NCBI GenBank assembly: GCA_030151505.1
Contig: JASLDQ010000358.1
Span: 1 to 13,171 of the forward strand
DNA from: Chromobacteriaceae bacterium
Lineage (GTDB): Bacteria > Pseudomonadota > Gammaproteobacteria > Burkholderiales > Aquaspirillaceae
DNA: 13,171 nucleotides
Direction of reading: 5' to 3'
Shown piece after piece: positions 1 to 7,899 of the stretch. Positions within the stretch are counted from its first letter, which is position 1, and every line of letters begins with the position of its first letter. The translations under genes were made by a program, and so were the position numbers. The notes beneath the pieces were generated by a model. It saw only the letters and a program-made list of their open reading frames with translations, was not told where the DNA came from and searched no databases.

Positions 1-279
1 GCCCTGGCCGCTCCCGCCCCTGCGGCGGCGCCGGCTGCCGCCCCTGCTCCGGTTGCTGCCCCGGCCGCCAAGGACGCCGCCCCGGCCGTGCAGAAGCCGG
101 AGATCAAGAAGGAAGCCCACAAGAAGGTGGTGAAGCAGCACGCCGCCAAGAAGCATGTGGCCAAGAAACCGGTGGCCAAGAAGGCCGAAGAAAAGGGCGA
201 AAAGACGCCTGAAGTGAAGCCGGCTGCCGCCCCGGCGGCGGCCCCCGCCGCACCGGCTGCCGCGCCTGCCAAGAAGTAA
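1..279 (+). CDS. Ala/Pro/Lys-rich protein, C-terminal part (5' end outside window)
   Basis: The reading frame is open from base 1 to the TAA at 277-279, so this is the last 92 residues of a longer protein. A GTG at 88 is in frame, but the low-complexity Ala/Pro sequence continues upstream of it, so I read the gene as starting outside the window. Three blocks are visible. Residues 1-29 of the fragment are almost only Ala and Pro. A middle part is strongly basic with repeated AKK/AKKxVAKK units and a few His. The last ~20 residues return to Ala/Pro and end in AKK. No catalytic motif is present. The layout recalls exported acid-shock-type (Asr-like) proteins or histone H1-like basic proteins, but only by composition, which is weak evidence. 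The first residues (ALA followed by APAP) could be the end of a signal peptide. Function unknown. Confidence 0.7.
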   Translation, partial: ALAAPAPAAAPAAAPAPVAAPAAKDAAPAVQKPEIKKEAHKKVVKQHAAKKHVAKKPVAKKAEEKGEKTPEVKPAAAPAAAPAAPAAAPAKK

Positions 280-298
280 GTCCGGTTTTTCCGGTTCC

Positions 299-333
299 AA
301 ACGGCCCGCCCCGGTCATCAGGGCGGGCCGTTT
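299..333 (+). terminator. Perfect 13-bp hairpin, terminator of the first gene
   Basis: The arm AAACGGCCCGCCC (299-311) and its exact complement at 321-333 enclose a 9-base loop. The stem is GC-rich and the descending arm ends in TTT, 20 bases after the stop codon of the upstream gene. Because the ascending arm begins with AAA, it could also work on the opposite strand. The T tract is short. Confidence 0.8.
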
Positions 334-618
334 CACGTCATCCGCCTGATGCGCGGCCGCGCCGGTTGTTCCGGCCGCCGTGCGGACCGGACACCGTCCG
401 CCATCGCCATCGTGGCCGGAAAGGCTGCGGGCAAGGCGCTGTCGGCGCTGCCCGCAAACGGCGCAAGGCGGTTGGCCGCCGGCGGGCGGAACGCGGTGAT
501 CGGCATCCGTCCGGGCCGGTCAGGAGGCGGGGGTCGGTCGAGGCAGGTTGTGGAGCCGGTTTTTCCGAAACCGGCCCCATGCTATGTTTCGCCCCATTGA
601 TTCAACCCGTTCGAGCCC
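334..618. other. Intergenic region upstream of the regulator gene
   Basis: This 285-base GC-rich stretch holds no convincing gene. The open frames in it have skewed Arg/Ala/Gly composition and no ribosome binding site. Its only clear structure is the inverted repeat at 555-575. A weak -10-like TATGTT lies at 583-588, about 30 bases before the regulator start, without a recognisable -35. The CTAG-containing operator unit seen at the phnS and phnW promoters is absent here, so I see no sign of autoregulation through this side. Confidence 0.5.
555..575. repeat. Inverted repeat upstream of the regulator gene
   Basis: GCCGGTTT (555-562) and AAACCGGC (568-575) form a perfect 8-bp stem around a 5-base loop, 43 bases before the regulator start codon. 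It could be an operator, or a hairpin ending transcription coming from upstream. No T run follows, and the sequence gives no way to choose. Confidence 0.45.
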
Positions 619-1350
619 ATGACCCCGCGCATCACCCGCCCCGCCGGCACCCCGCTGTGGCTGCAAATCGAAGCCACGCTCAGCCAGGAGATCCTTTCCC
701 GCCAGCTGACCGACCGCCTGCCCAACGAACAAACCCTGGCCGACCGCTTTCAGGTCAACCGCCACACCGTGCGGCAGGCGATCCAGAACCTGCAGAACAA
801 GGGGCTGGTCCGCATCGAGCGCGGGCGCGGCACCTTCGTACAGGAAGAAATGATCGCCTACCGGCTGGGCAAGTCCAGCCGCTTTTCCCACAGCCTGGCC
901 CGGCAGCACCTGGTCAGCGACGTCGACATCCAGTCCTGCCATTTCGAGCCGGCCACCGAGATGGTGGCCGACATGCTCAAGGTTGCGGCGGGCGCGCCGG
1001 TGCTGCGGGTCGAACTGCTCGATCTGGCCGACGGCAAGGTGGTCAGCGTCTGCACCCAGTATTTTCCGCTGCCGCGCTTCGACGGCTTCATCGACGTCTA
1101 CCGCGGCAGCAAGAGCACGGCCGAAGCCTTTGCCCGTCTGGGCGTGACCGATTTCAACCGCGTGCTCAGCCGCATCAGCGCCCGCCTGCCGCGCGCCGAG
1201 GTGGCGCAGGCCTTGCAGCAGGGCCGGCACCAGCCGGTGCTGTACGTGGAGAGCGTGTACGCCGACGCCGCCGGCACGCCGATCGAGTACGGTATCACCC
1301 GCTTCGGCGGCGATGCCGTCCAGATCGAGATCACGCCCGACGGGCTGTGA
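619..1350 (+). CDS. phnF: GntR-family (UTRA domain) regulator of phosphonate use, PhnF-like
   Basis: A 243-residue transcription factor of the HutC/UTRA branch of the GntR family. Residues ~10-75 form the winged helix-turn-helix: LPNEQTLADRF, then VNRHTVRQAIQNLQNKGLV as recognition region and RGRGTFV as wing. Residues ~95-237 are the UTRA ligand-binding domain. The stretch RFSHSLARQ after the wing and the late segments SRISARLPRAE and EYGITRF resemble E. coli PhnF. Standing directly before the AEP transport and catabolic genes, it is probably their repressor, released by a phosphonate or a breakdown product. The matching CTAG-type palindromes before phnS and phnW support this. The ATG at 619 fits the family N-terminus, although its ribosome binding site is weak. 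The related subfamily named PhnR is an alternative label, and I cannot separate the two without a profile search. Confidence 0.85.
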   Translation: MTPRITRPAGTPLWLQIEATLSQEILSRQLTDRLPNEQTLADRFQVNRHTVRQAIQNLQNKGLVRIERGRGTFVQEEMIAYRLGKSSRFSHSLARQHLVSDVDIQSCHFEPATEMVADMLKVAAGAPVLRVELLDLADGKVVSVCTQYFPLPRFDGFIDVYRGSKSTAEAFARLGVTDFNRVLSRISARLPRAEVAQALQQGRHQPVLYVESVYADAAGTPIEYGITRFGGDAVQIEITPDGL

Positions 1351-1361
1351 TATCTCCAAAA

Positions 1362-1383
1362 TACATCTAGACGTCTAGATGTA
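1362..1383. promoter_or_regulatory. Perfect 22-bp palindrome: operator of the phnS promoter
   Basis: The half-site TACATCTAGAC (1362-1372) is followed by its exact reverse complement (1373-1383). It can be read as two overlapping 10-bp units of consensus CRTCTAGAYG, at 1364-1373 and 1372-1381, with centres 8 bp apart. Each unit has the TCTAGA core expected for HutC/UTRA-type GntR proteins, whose sites typically look like GTNTANAC. It covers the likely -35 box of phnS, which is the position for repression. The divergence from the surrounding GC-rich DNA is obvious. Assignment to the adjacent GntR protein is inference. Confidence 0.8.
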
Positions 1384-1396
1384 AACTGCCTGTAAT
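1368..1396 (+). promoter_or_regulatory. Likely sigma-70 promoter of phnS
   Basis: TAGACG (1368-1373, four of six matches to TTGACA) and TGTAAT (1391-1396, five of six to TATAAT) are separated by exactly 17 bases. The -35 lies inside the palindromic operator. Transcription would start near 1403 and give a leader of about 45 bases before the phnS ATG. Confidence 0.6.
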
Positions 1397-1449
1397 GTTG
1401 GCCCCGTAAGCTGCGCAGCGTCACTCAACGCAACTCAAAGGCGACCGAC

Positions 1450-2463
1450 ATGCAGGCAGCTTCCTACCTCTACGCAGCAGTCCTTTCCCTGACCAGCATC
1501 TCCGCCCTGGCCGATACCACGCTGACGGTCTACACCGCGCTGGAAGCCGACCAGCTCAAGGCCTACCAGCAGAAGTTCGAGCAGGACACGCCCGGCGTCA
1601 AGCTGCGCTGGGTGCGCGACTCCACCGGCATCATCACCGCCAAGCTGCTGGCTGAAAAAGCCAATCCGCAGGCCGACGTGGTGATGGGCGTGGCGGTGTC
1701 CTCACTGCTGGTGCTGGAGAAGGAAGGCATGCTGCAGCCTTACGCGCCCAAGGGGCTGGACAAGCTGTCCAAACAGTATGTCGACAACGCCACGCCGCCG
1801 AGCTGGGTCGGCATGGACGTGTGGGGCTCGGCCATCTGCTTCAACACCGTGGAAGCCGCCAAGCTGGGGCTGAAGAAGCCGGAGTCGTGGAAGGACCTGC
1901 TCAAGCCGGAATACAAGGGCAAGATCGTGATGCCGAACCCGGCGTCTTCCGGCACCGGCTACTTCGACGTGACCGCCTGGCTGCACCTGTTCGGCGAGAA
2001 AGACGGCTGGTCCTACATGGACAAGCTGCACCAGAACATCGCCCAGTACACCCACTCCGGCTCCAAGCCGTGCAAGCAGGCCGCCGCCGGCGAATTCCCG
2101 ATCGGCATCGCGTTCGAATACCGCGCCGCCAAGCTGAAGGAAAGCGGCGCGCCGATCGACGTGGTGTTCCCGAAGGAAGGCCTGGGCTGGGACGTGGAAG
2201 CCACCGCCATCATGAAGGGCACCAAGCACCTAGAGGCCGCGCGCAAGCTGGCCGACTGGTCGGCCTCGGCCTCGGCCAACGAGCTGTACGAAAAGAACTT
2301 TGCCATCGTCGCCATGCCCGGCATCGCCAAGCCCAACCCGCTGATCCCGGCCGATTACGAAAAGCGGCTGGTGAAGCAGGACCTGCGCTGGTCGGCCGCC
2401 AACCGCGACCGCATCCTGGCCGAGTGGACCCGCCGCTACGACGCCAAGTCCGAACGCAAGTAA
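1450..2463 (+). CDS. phnS: 2-aminoethylphosphonate ABC transporter, periplasmic binding protein
   Basis: A 337-residue extracellular solute-binding protein of the iron/AEP-binding class (PhnS type). Residues 1-21 are a signal peptide with a hydrophobic core ending in ALA, with predicted cleavage before Asp22. The mature protein opens with LTVYTALEADQL, typical of this family. Segments such as VVMGVAVSSL, MDVWGSAICFN, PASSGTGYFDVTAWLHLFGE and IGIAFEYRAAKL form the expected two-lobed binding fold. It should capture AEP in the periplasm and hand it to the downstream fused permease and PhnT. The signal peptide is odd: its first segment has no Lys or Arg. No upstream ATG or GTG exists in frame before a stop at 1393, and only a CTG at 1411 could add basic residues. 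A weak AAAGGCGA lies just before the ATG. It is first in an operon with the HD oxygenase, phnT and the permease, and its promoter lies under a palindromic operator. Confidence 0.88.
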   Translation: MQAASYLYAAVLSLTSISALADTTLTVYTALEADQLKAYQQKFEQDTPGVKLRWVRDSTGIITAKLLAEKANPQADVVMGVAVSSLLVLEKEGMLQPYAPKGLDKLSKQYVDNATPPSWVGMDVWGSAICFNTVEAAKLGLKKPESWKDLLKPEYKGKIVMPNPASSGTGYFDVTAWLHLFGEKDGWSYMDKLHQNIAQYTHSGSKPCKQAAAGEFPIGIAFEYRAAKLKESGAPIDVVFPKEGLGWDVEATAIMKGTKHLEAARKLADWSASASANELYEKNFAIVAMPGIAKPNPLIPADYEKRLVKQDLRWSAANRDRILAEWTRRYDAKSERK

Positions 2464-2478
2464 TCGTCGACGCAGCAT

Positions 2479-2498
2479 GCGGCGGGGCAACCCGCCGC
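2479..2498 (+). other. GNRA-tetraloop hairpin between phnS and the HD oxygenase gene
   Basis: GCGGCGGG (2479-2486) pairs perfectly with CCCGCCGC (2491-2498) around a GCAA loop. It lies 15 bases after the phnS stop, with no T run, and ends one base before the ribosome binding site of the next gene. Such hairpins after binding-protein genes commonly protect the upstream message or lower downstream expression, so PhnS would be made in excess of the other transporter parts. That role is inferred. Confidence 0.6.
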
Positions 2499-2499
2499 C

Positions 2500-2504
2500 G
2501 GAGG
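2500..2504 (+). promoter_or_regulatory. Ribosome binding site deciding a GTG start
   Basis: GGAGG lies five bases before the GTG at 2510. The in-frame ATG at 2477 has no such site and would place the hairpin at 2479-2498 inside the coding region, so GTG is preferred. Confidence 0.7.
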
Positions 2505-2509
2505 TTCCC

Positions 2510-3072
2510 GTGGCACATCCCGAAATCCATCGCCTGAGCGAGCTGGAAGCCCTGTTCGCCGGCGCCGGCCGCCGGCTTTACGGCGGCGAGGCCGTCAGCC
2601 AGCTCGAGCACGCGCTGCAATCCGGCCTGGCGGCCGAACGCGACGGCGCGTCCGCCGCCCTCGTCACCGCATCCTTCCTGCACGACGTCGGCCACCTGCT
2701 CGCAGAGCAGGGCGACACCGACCTGGCCGCCGGCCTCAACGATCATCACGAAGCCGTCGCGGTCCGGGCGCTGGCCGGCCTGTTCGACGATGACGTGCTG
2801 CAGCCGATTGCCCTGCACGTGGCGGCCAAACGCTATCTGTGCACGGCCGAGCCGGACTACCGGGCCGGTCTGTCCGAGGCCTCGACGCGGTCGCTGGCGC
2901 TGCAGGGCGGTCCGATGTCGGCGGCCGAGTCGGCGCGTTTTGTCCGGCACCGCCATGCCCGTGACGCCCTGGCGCTGCGCCGCCACGACGACACTGCCAA
3001 GGTCGTCGGCCTGCCGACGCCGCCGCTCTCGCACTATCTGGCCATCGCCGCCACCGTCTCGAAAGCGAGCCG

Positions 3073-3076
<4 letters not shown>
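2510..3076 (+). CDS. Phosphonate-catabolic HD-domain oxygenase (PhnZ-like)
   Basis: A 188-residue HD-domain protein of the phosphonate-degradation HD family. From the GTG start, the residues match those I recall for the mixed-valent diiron oxygenase PhnZ, almost number for number: Tyr24, Glu27 and His34 (YGGEAVSQLEH), His58-Asp59 and His62 (LHDVGH), His80, His103 and Lys107 (LHVAAKRYL, one position short), then Arg158 and Asp161 (RRHDD). PhnZ cleaves 2-amino-1-hydroxyethylphosphonate with O2 to glycine and phosphate in the cytoplasm. Its usual partner PhnY, which makes that substrate, is not in this window. This protein may therefore act on imported hydroxylated AEP or another modified aminophosphonate. 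The gene ends in an ATGA overlap with phnT, implying translational coupling. The diiron fold is well supported by sequence; the substrate is inferred. Confidence 0.85.
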
Positions 3077-4202
<1,126 letters not shown>

Positions 4203-4206
<4 letters not shown>

Positions 4207-5900
4207 TCGGCCTCGGACTCGGTGGCCGCCGGCTGGCGATGCCCGCGGGCGAACGGCTGGGCGTGGCGGTCGCGTGGCTGGTCGTCGGCCTGCTGGTGGT
4301 GCTGGTGGCCTTGCCGCTGGCGGCGATTCTGGGCAAGGCGCTGACCGGAGGCGACGGCGGTCCGGCCGGCTTCGGCCAGCTCATCGACACGCTGATGCAA
4401 CCCGGCCTGCAACAAGCCATGGGCAACAGCCTGACCGTCTCGCTGGCCACCACCGCGCTGGTGGTGCCGCTGGCCTACGCCTACGCCGCCGCGCTCACCC
4501 GCGTGGCGCTGCCCGGCAAGGCGCTGTTCCGCCTGCTGGCCCTGCTGCCGCTGCTGGCGCCCTCGCTCTTGCCCGGCATCTCGCTGGTCTACCTGTTCGG
4601 CAACCAGGGCCTGCTGAAAAGCTGGTTTCCCGACGGCGGCATCTACGGTTTCGCCGGCATCGTGCTGGGCGAGGCGTTCTATACCTTTCCGCACGCGCTG
4701 ATGATCCTGCTGACCACGCTGGCGGTGGGCGACGCGCGTCTCTACGAAGCGGCCCGCTCGCTCGGAGCCGGTCGCCTGCGCCAGTTCCGCACCGTCACGC
4801 TGCCGGCCTCGCGCTACGGCCTGATCTCGGCCGCGCTGGTGGTGTTCACCCTGGTGATGACCGATTTCGGCGTGGCCAAGGTGATCGGCGGCCAGTATCA
4901 GGTGCTGGCGATCGAAGCCTACAAGCAGGTGGTCGGCCAGCAGAACTTCCCGCACGGCGCGCTGATCGGCCTGATCCTGCTCTTACCGGCGCTGCTGTCC
5001 TTCATCGTCGACCGCCGGTTACAGAAGAAGCAGACCGCCCAGGTCACTGCCAAGGCGCAGCCGCTGAGCCCCGACCGCAGCCGTCCGGGCCGCGCGCTGG
5101 CCCTGCTGTACTGCAGCGCCGTCGGCGCGGCGCTGCTGCTGATGCTGGGCACCGCCATCGCCGCCGCCTTCATCCGGCTCTGGCCGTACCAGCTCGGCTT
5201 TACCCTGGCGCACTTCAATTTCGACGAGGTGGACGGCGGCGGCTGGCTGGCGTTCGGCAACAGCCTGCGGATGGCGCTGAACACCGCGCTGGCCGGCACG
5301 GCCGTGGTGTTCCTCGGCGCCTGGTGCAGCACCCGGCTGCGCGCGGCGCAAGGCGCCGGCCAGCTGCTGCACGCCATCGCCATGCTGCCGATGGCGGTGC
5401 CGGGGCTGGTGCTGGGGCTGGGCTACATCTTCTTCTTCAACGCGGCGGCCAATCCCCTGCACGGGCTGTACGGCAGTCTGGCGATCCTGGTGCTGTGCTC
5501 GGTCGCGCACTTCTACACCACCGCGCACATGACCGCCGTCACGGCGCTCAAGCAGCTGGACCCGGAGTTCGAGCCGGTGGCCGCCTCGCTCAAGGTGTCG
5601 GCGTGGACCACGCTGTGGCGCGTCACGCTGCCCGCCAGCCTGCCGGCGGTGCTGGAGATCGGCCGCTACTTCTTTGTGTCGGCCATGACCACCGTGTCGG
5701 CGGTGATCTTCCTCTACACCCCCGACACCGTGCTGGCCTCGATCGCCGTGCTGAACATGGACGACGCCGGCGACACCGCCGCCGCCGCCGCGATGGCCAC
5801 CCTGATCGTCGCCAGCTCGGCCGCCGTCTGCCTGCTGTTCGCGCTGCTGTCGCACTACCTGTTGCGGCGCAGCCAGCGCTGGCGCGATTCATCCCGCTGA
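4203..5900 (+). CDS. 2-aminoethylphosphonate ABC transporter permease, two domains fused
   Basis: A 565-residue inner-membrane protein with two binding-protein-dependent permease domains in one chain. Hydrophobic segments occur in two sets, beginning at residues ~22-44 and ~298-324. Each half carries an EAA loop that contacts the ATPase: EAARSLGAGRLRQFRTVTLP (182-201) and the weaker EPVAASLKVSAWTTLWRVTLP (457-477). The halves are joined by a polar linker at ~270-298. This corresponds to PhnU and PhnV of Salmonella, which are separate proteins there. The fused form is a recognised AEP permease type, and related Fe3+ permeases share the plan. The start is the ATG at 4203 in an ATGA overlap with phnT. 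The frame is open much further upstream, but that is only the other frame of phnT. A hairpin terminator follows 11 bases after the stop. Confidence 0.87.
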
Positions 5901-5910
5901 CCCCATCCCG

Positions 5911-5934
5911 GCCGGGCGCAAGCCCGGTTTATTT
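5911..5934 (+). terminator. Intrinsic terminator after the transporter operon (GCAA loop)
   Basis: CCGGGC (5912-5917) and GCCCGG (5922-5927) pair around a GCAA tetraloop, with a possible G-U closing pair at 5911/5928. TTTATTT (5928-5934) follows. The short stem and interrupted T tract suggest partial rather than complete termination before phnW. Confidence 0.65.
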
Positions 5935-5944
5935 GGCCCCTTTT

Positions 5945-5957
5945 ATACATCTAGATG
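5945..5957. promoter_or_regulatory. Second GntR-type operator, upstream of phnW
   Basis: ATACATCTAGATG matches the phnS operator (1361-1373) at 12 of 13 positions. It contains CATCTAGATG (5948-5957), a perfect 10-bp palindrome that fits the CRTCTAGAYG unit. It ends 13 bases before the phnW ATG, and a weak -10-like TATACA (5944-5949) overlaps it, so binding would block initiation or early elongation. I see no clear -35. Only one unit is present here, against two at phnS, so weaker control is likely. Confidence 0.7.
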
Positions 5958-5970
5958 ACTGGAGACGACC

Positions 5971-7071
5971 ATGAGAGAACCCATCCTGCTCACCCCCGGC
6001 CCGCTGACGACCTCGCTGGCGACCAAGACCGCCATGCTCACCGACTGGGGATCGTGGGACAGCAGCTTCAACGCGCTGACCGCCAGCGTGTGCCGCGATC
6101 TGCTGGCCATCGTCAACGGCCTCGACAGCCACGTGTGCGTGCCGCTGCAGGGCTCCGGCACCTTCGCGGTCGAGGCGGCCATCGGCAGCCTGGTCCCGCG
6201 CGACGGCAAGCTCCTGGTGCTGGTCAACGGCGCCTACGGCAAGCGCATGGCGCAGATCGCCCAGGTGCTCGGGCGGGAATGCCGCGTGTACGAAACCGCC
6301 GACGACACCCCGCCGTCGCCGGAGGCCGTCGCGCGGCTGTTGCGGGAGGATGCGGCCATCACCCACGTCGGGCTGATCCACTGCGAGACCAGCACCGGCA
6401 TCCTCAATCCGCTGGAGCGGCTGGCCGCCGTGGTGCAGGCCGCCGGCCGCAAGCTGATCGTGGACGCCATGTCGACCTTCGGCGCGCTGCCCCTCGACGT
6501 CGCCGCGCTCGACCCCGACGCGGTCATCGCCTCCAGCAACAAGTGTCTGGAGGGCGTGCCGGGCATGAGCTTCGTCATCGTCAAGCCGGCCAGCCTGCTG
6601 GCCGGCCGCGGCAACCGCCACTCGCTGGCGCTGGACCTGTGCGGCCAGTACGACTACCTGCAGCAGACCGGCCAGTGGCGCTTCACCCCGCCCACCCACG
6701 TCGTCGCGGCCCTGCGCGCGGCACTCGACCAGTACCTGGCCGCCGGCGGCCAGCCCGCGCGGCTGGCGCGCTACCAGACCAACTGCCGCCTGCTGGCCGA
6801 CCGCATGGCGGCGGCCGGTTTCCGGACCTTCCTGCCGGCCGACCTGCAGGCGCCGATCATCCTCACCTTCCATGCGCCGGCCCATCCCGGCTACCGCTTC
6901 GCCGCTTTCTACGAGGCCATGCGCGGCAAGGGCTTCGTGCTGTATCCGGGCAAGCTGACCGAGGTGGACACCTTCCGGGTCGGCTGCATCGGCGCCATCG
7001 ACGCCGCCGAAATCGAACAAGCCTGCGCCGCCATCGCGCAGACCGTCACCGAACTGGGCTGGAATGCCTGA
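5971..7071 (+). CDS. phnW: 2-aminoethylphosphonate:pyruvate aminotransferase
   Basis: A 366-residue PLP-dependent class-V aminotransferase, close to the usual PhnW length (~367). It converts AEP and pyruvate to phosphonoacetaldehyde and L-alanine in the cytoplasm, the first step of the hydrolytic AEP route. Visible landmarks are [10 protein letters not shown] (6-15), the PLP-phosphate loop [10 protein letters not shown] (60-69), Asp165 in VDAMSTFGA that pairs with the cofactor nitrogen, the Schiff-base Lys191 in [12 protein letters not shown], and Arg336 in [10 protein letters not shown] near the C-terminus, expected to bind the substrate. GGAG at 5961-5964, six bases before the ATG, fixes the start. 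It begins a second unit with phnX (ten bases after its stop) and the FAD oxidoreductase. A terminator and a GntR-type operator lie immediately upstream, so it is likely induced together with, but separately from, the transporter genes. Confidence 0.95.
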   Translation: MREPILLTPGPLTTSLATKTAMLTDWGSWDSSFNALTASVCRDLLAIVNGLDSHVCVPLQGSGTFAVEAAIGSLVPRDGKLLVLVNGAYGKRMAQIAQVLGRECRVYETADDTPPSPEAVARLLREDAAITHVGLIHCETSTGILNPLERLAAVVQAAGRKLIVDAMSTFGALPLDVAALDPDAVIASSNKCLEGVPGMSFVIVKPASLLAGRGNRHSLALDLCGQYDYLQQTGQWRFTPPTHVVAALRAALDQYLAAGGQPARLARYQTNCRLLADRMAAAGFRTFLPADLQAPIILTFHAPAHPGYRFAAFYEAMRGKGFVLYPGKLTEVDTFRVGCIGAIDAAEIEQACAAIAQTVTELGWNA

Positions 7072-7075
7072 GGAG
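7072..7075 (+). promoter_or_regulatory. Ribosome binding site deciding the phnX start
   Basis: GGAG lies six bases before the ATG at 7082. The alternative in-frame ATG at 7064 lies inside the end of phnW and would add MPEERN, which known PhnX proteins lack as far as I recall, so 7082 is chosen. Confidence 0.7.
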
Positions 7076-7081
7076 CGCAAT

Positions 7082-7897
7082 ATGCAACGCTATCAACATC
7101 TTGAAGCCGTGATTTTCGACTGGGCCGGCACCGTGGTGGACTTCGGCTCCTTCGCGCCCACGCAGGTGCTGATCGACGTCTTCACCGCCATCGGCGTGCC
7201 GGTGAGCATGGCCGAGGCGCGCGTGCCGATGGGGCTGGCCAAGTGGGACCACATCCAGGCGCTGGGCCGCCTGCCCGCCGTGGCCGAACGCTGGCGGGCC
7301 CGCTTCGGCCGGGTCATGGCCGACGCCGACGTCGACGTGCTGTACGAGCGCTTCATGCCGCTGCAGGTGGCGCGCGTGGGCGAATATTCCGCGCCGGTTC
7401 CGGGCGCGATCGCCACCGTGGCGCAGCTGCGCGAGCGCGGCCTGAAGATCGGCTCCTGCTCCGGCTACCCGCGCGTGGTGATGGACGCCTTGCTGCCGCA
7501 GGCCGCCGCCGCCGGCTATGCGCCGGACTGCACGCTGGCCACCGACGACCTGCGGGCCGGCGGTCGTCCCGGTCCATGGATGGCGCTGGCCAACGTCATC
7601 GAGCTGGGCATCGGCGACGTGCGTCATTGTGTGAAGGTGGATGACACCACGCCGGGCATTGCCGAGGGCCTGCGCGCCGGCATGTGGACGGTCGGCCTGT
7701 CCGCCAGCGGTAACGCGGTGGGGCTGAGTGCCGGAGAATGGGCGGCGCTGGACGCGGCGCAACAGGCGGAATGCCGCGCGCCGGCCGTGGCGCAGTTGCA
7801 GGCCGCCGGCGCGCATTACGTGATCGACACCATCGTCGATCTGCCCGGCGTGCTCGACGACATCGAGCGCCGCCTGCACGCCGGCGAGCGGCCGTAA
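7082..7897 (+). CDS. phnX: Phosphonoacetaldehyde hydrolase (phosphonatase)
   Basis: A 271-residue HAD-superfamily enzyme that splits phosphonoacetaldehyde to acetaldehyde and phosphate, completing the PhnWX route. The nucleophile Asp13 sits in [18 protein letters not shown]. Ala15 replaces the second Asp found in HAD phosphatases, which is the phosphonatase mark. Lys54 in [11 protein letters not shown] is the Schiff-base lysine that distinguishes this family (Lys53 in the Bacillus cereus enzyme). GSCSGYPR supplies the HAD motif II region, and [11 protein letters not shown] carries the acidic residues for Mg2+. It resembles Salmonella PhnX along its whole length, including the ending GERP. It follows phnW by ten bases and precedes the FAD oxidoreductase by two, so the three are almost surely one message. 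All catalytic residues appear intact. Confidence 0.95.
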   Translation: MQRYQHLEAVIFDWAGTVVDFGSFAPTQVLIDVFTAIGVPVSMAEARVPMGLAKWDHIQALGRLPAVAERWRARFGRVMADADVDVLYERFMPLQVARVGEYSAPVPGAIATVAQLRERGLKIGSCSGYPRVVMDALLPQAAAAGYAPDCTLATDDLRAGGRPGPWMALANVIELGIGDVRHCVKVDDTTPGIAEGLRAGMWTVGLSASGNAVGLSAGEWAALDAAQQAECRAPAVAQLQAAGAHYVIDTIVDLPGVLDDIERRLHAGERP

Positions 7898-7899
7898 TC

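Noticed and set aside
282..293. 12-base repeat CCGGTTTTTCCG shared with 556-567
   Set aside because: Only two copies in GC-rich intergenic DNA, with no common context. Probably chance.
520..1359. Long minus-strand frame opposite the regulator gene
   Set aside because: Low-complexity composition typical of an antisense frame in GC-rich DNA, and no ribosome binding site noted.
366..1370. Long + strand frame overlapping the regulator gene
   Set aside because: The protein is Arg/Pro/Ala/Gly-rich without motifs. The overlapping 619-1350 frame encodes a complete GntR/UTRA protein.
2477..2509. ATG at 2477 as start of the HD oxygenase
   Set aside because: No ribosome binding site, and a perfect GNRA hairpin falls within it. 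The GTG at 2510 has GGAGG and restores PhnZ-like residue numbering.
7064..7081. ATG at 7064 as start of phnX
   Set aside because: It overlaps phnW and lacks a good binding site. GGAG is well placed for the ATG at 7082, which gives the usual PhnX N-terminus.
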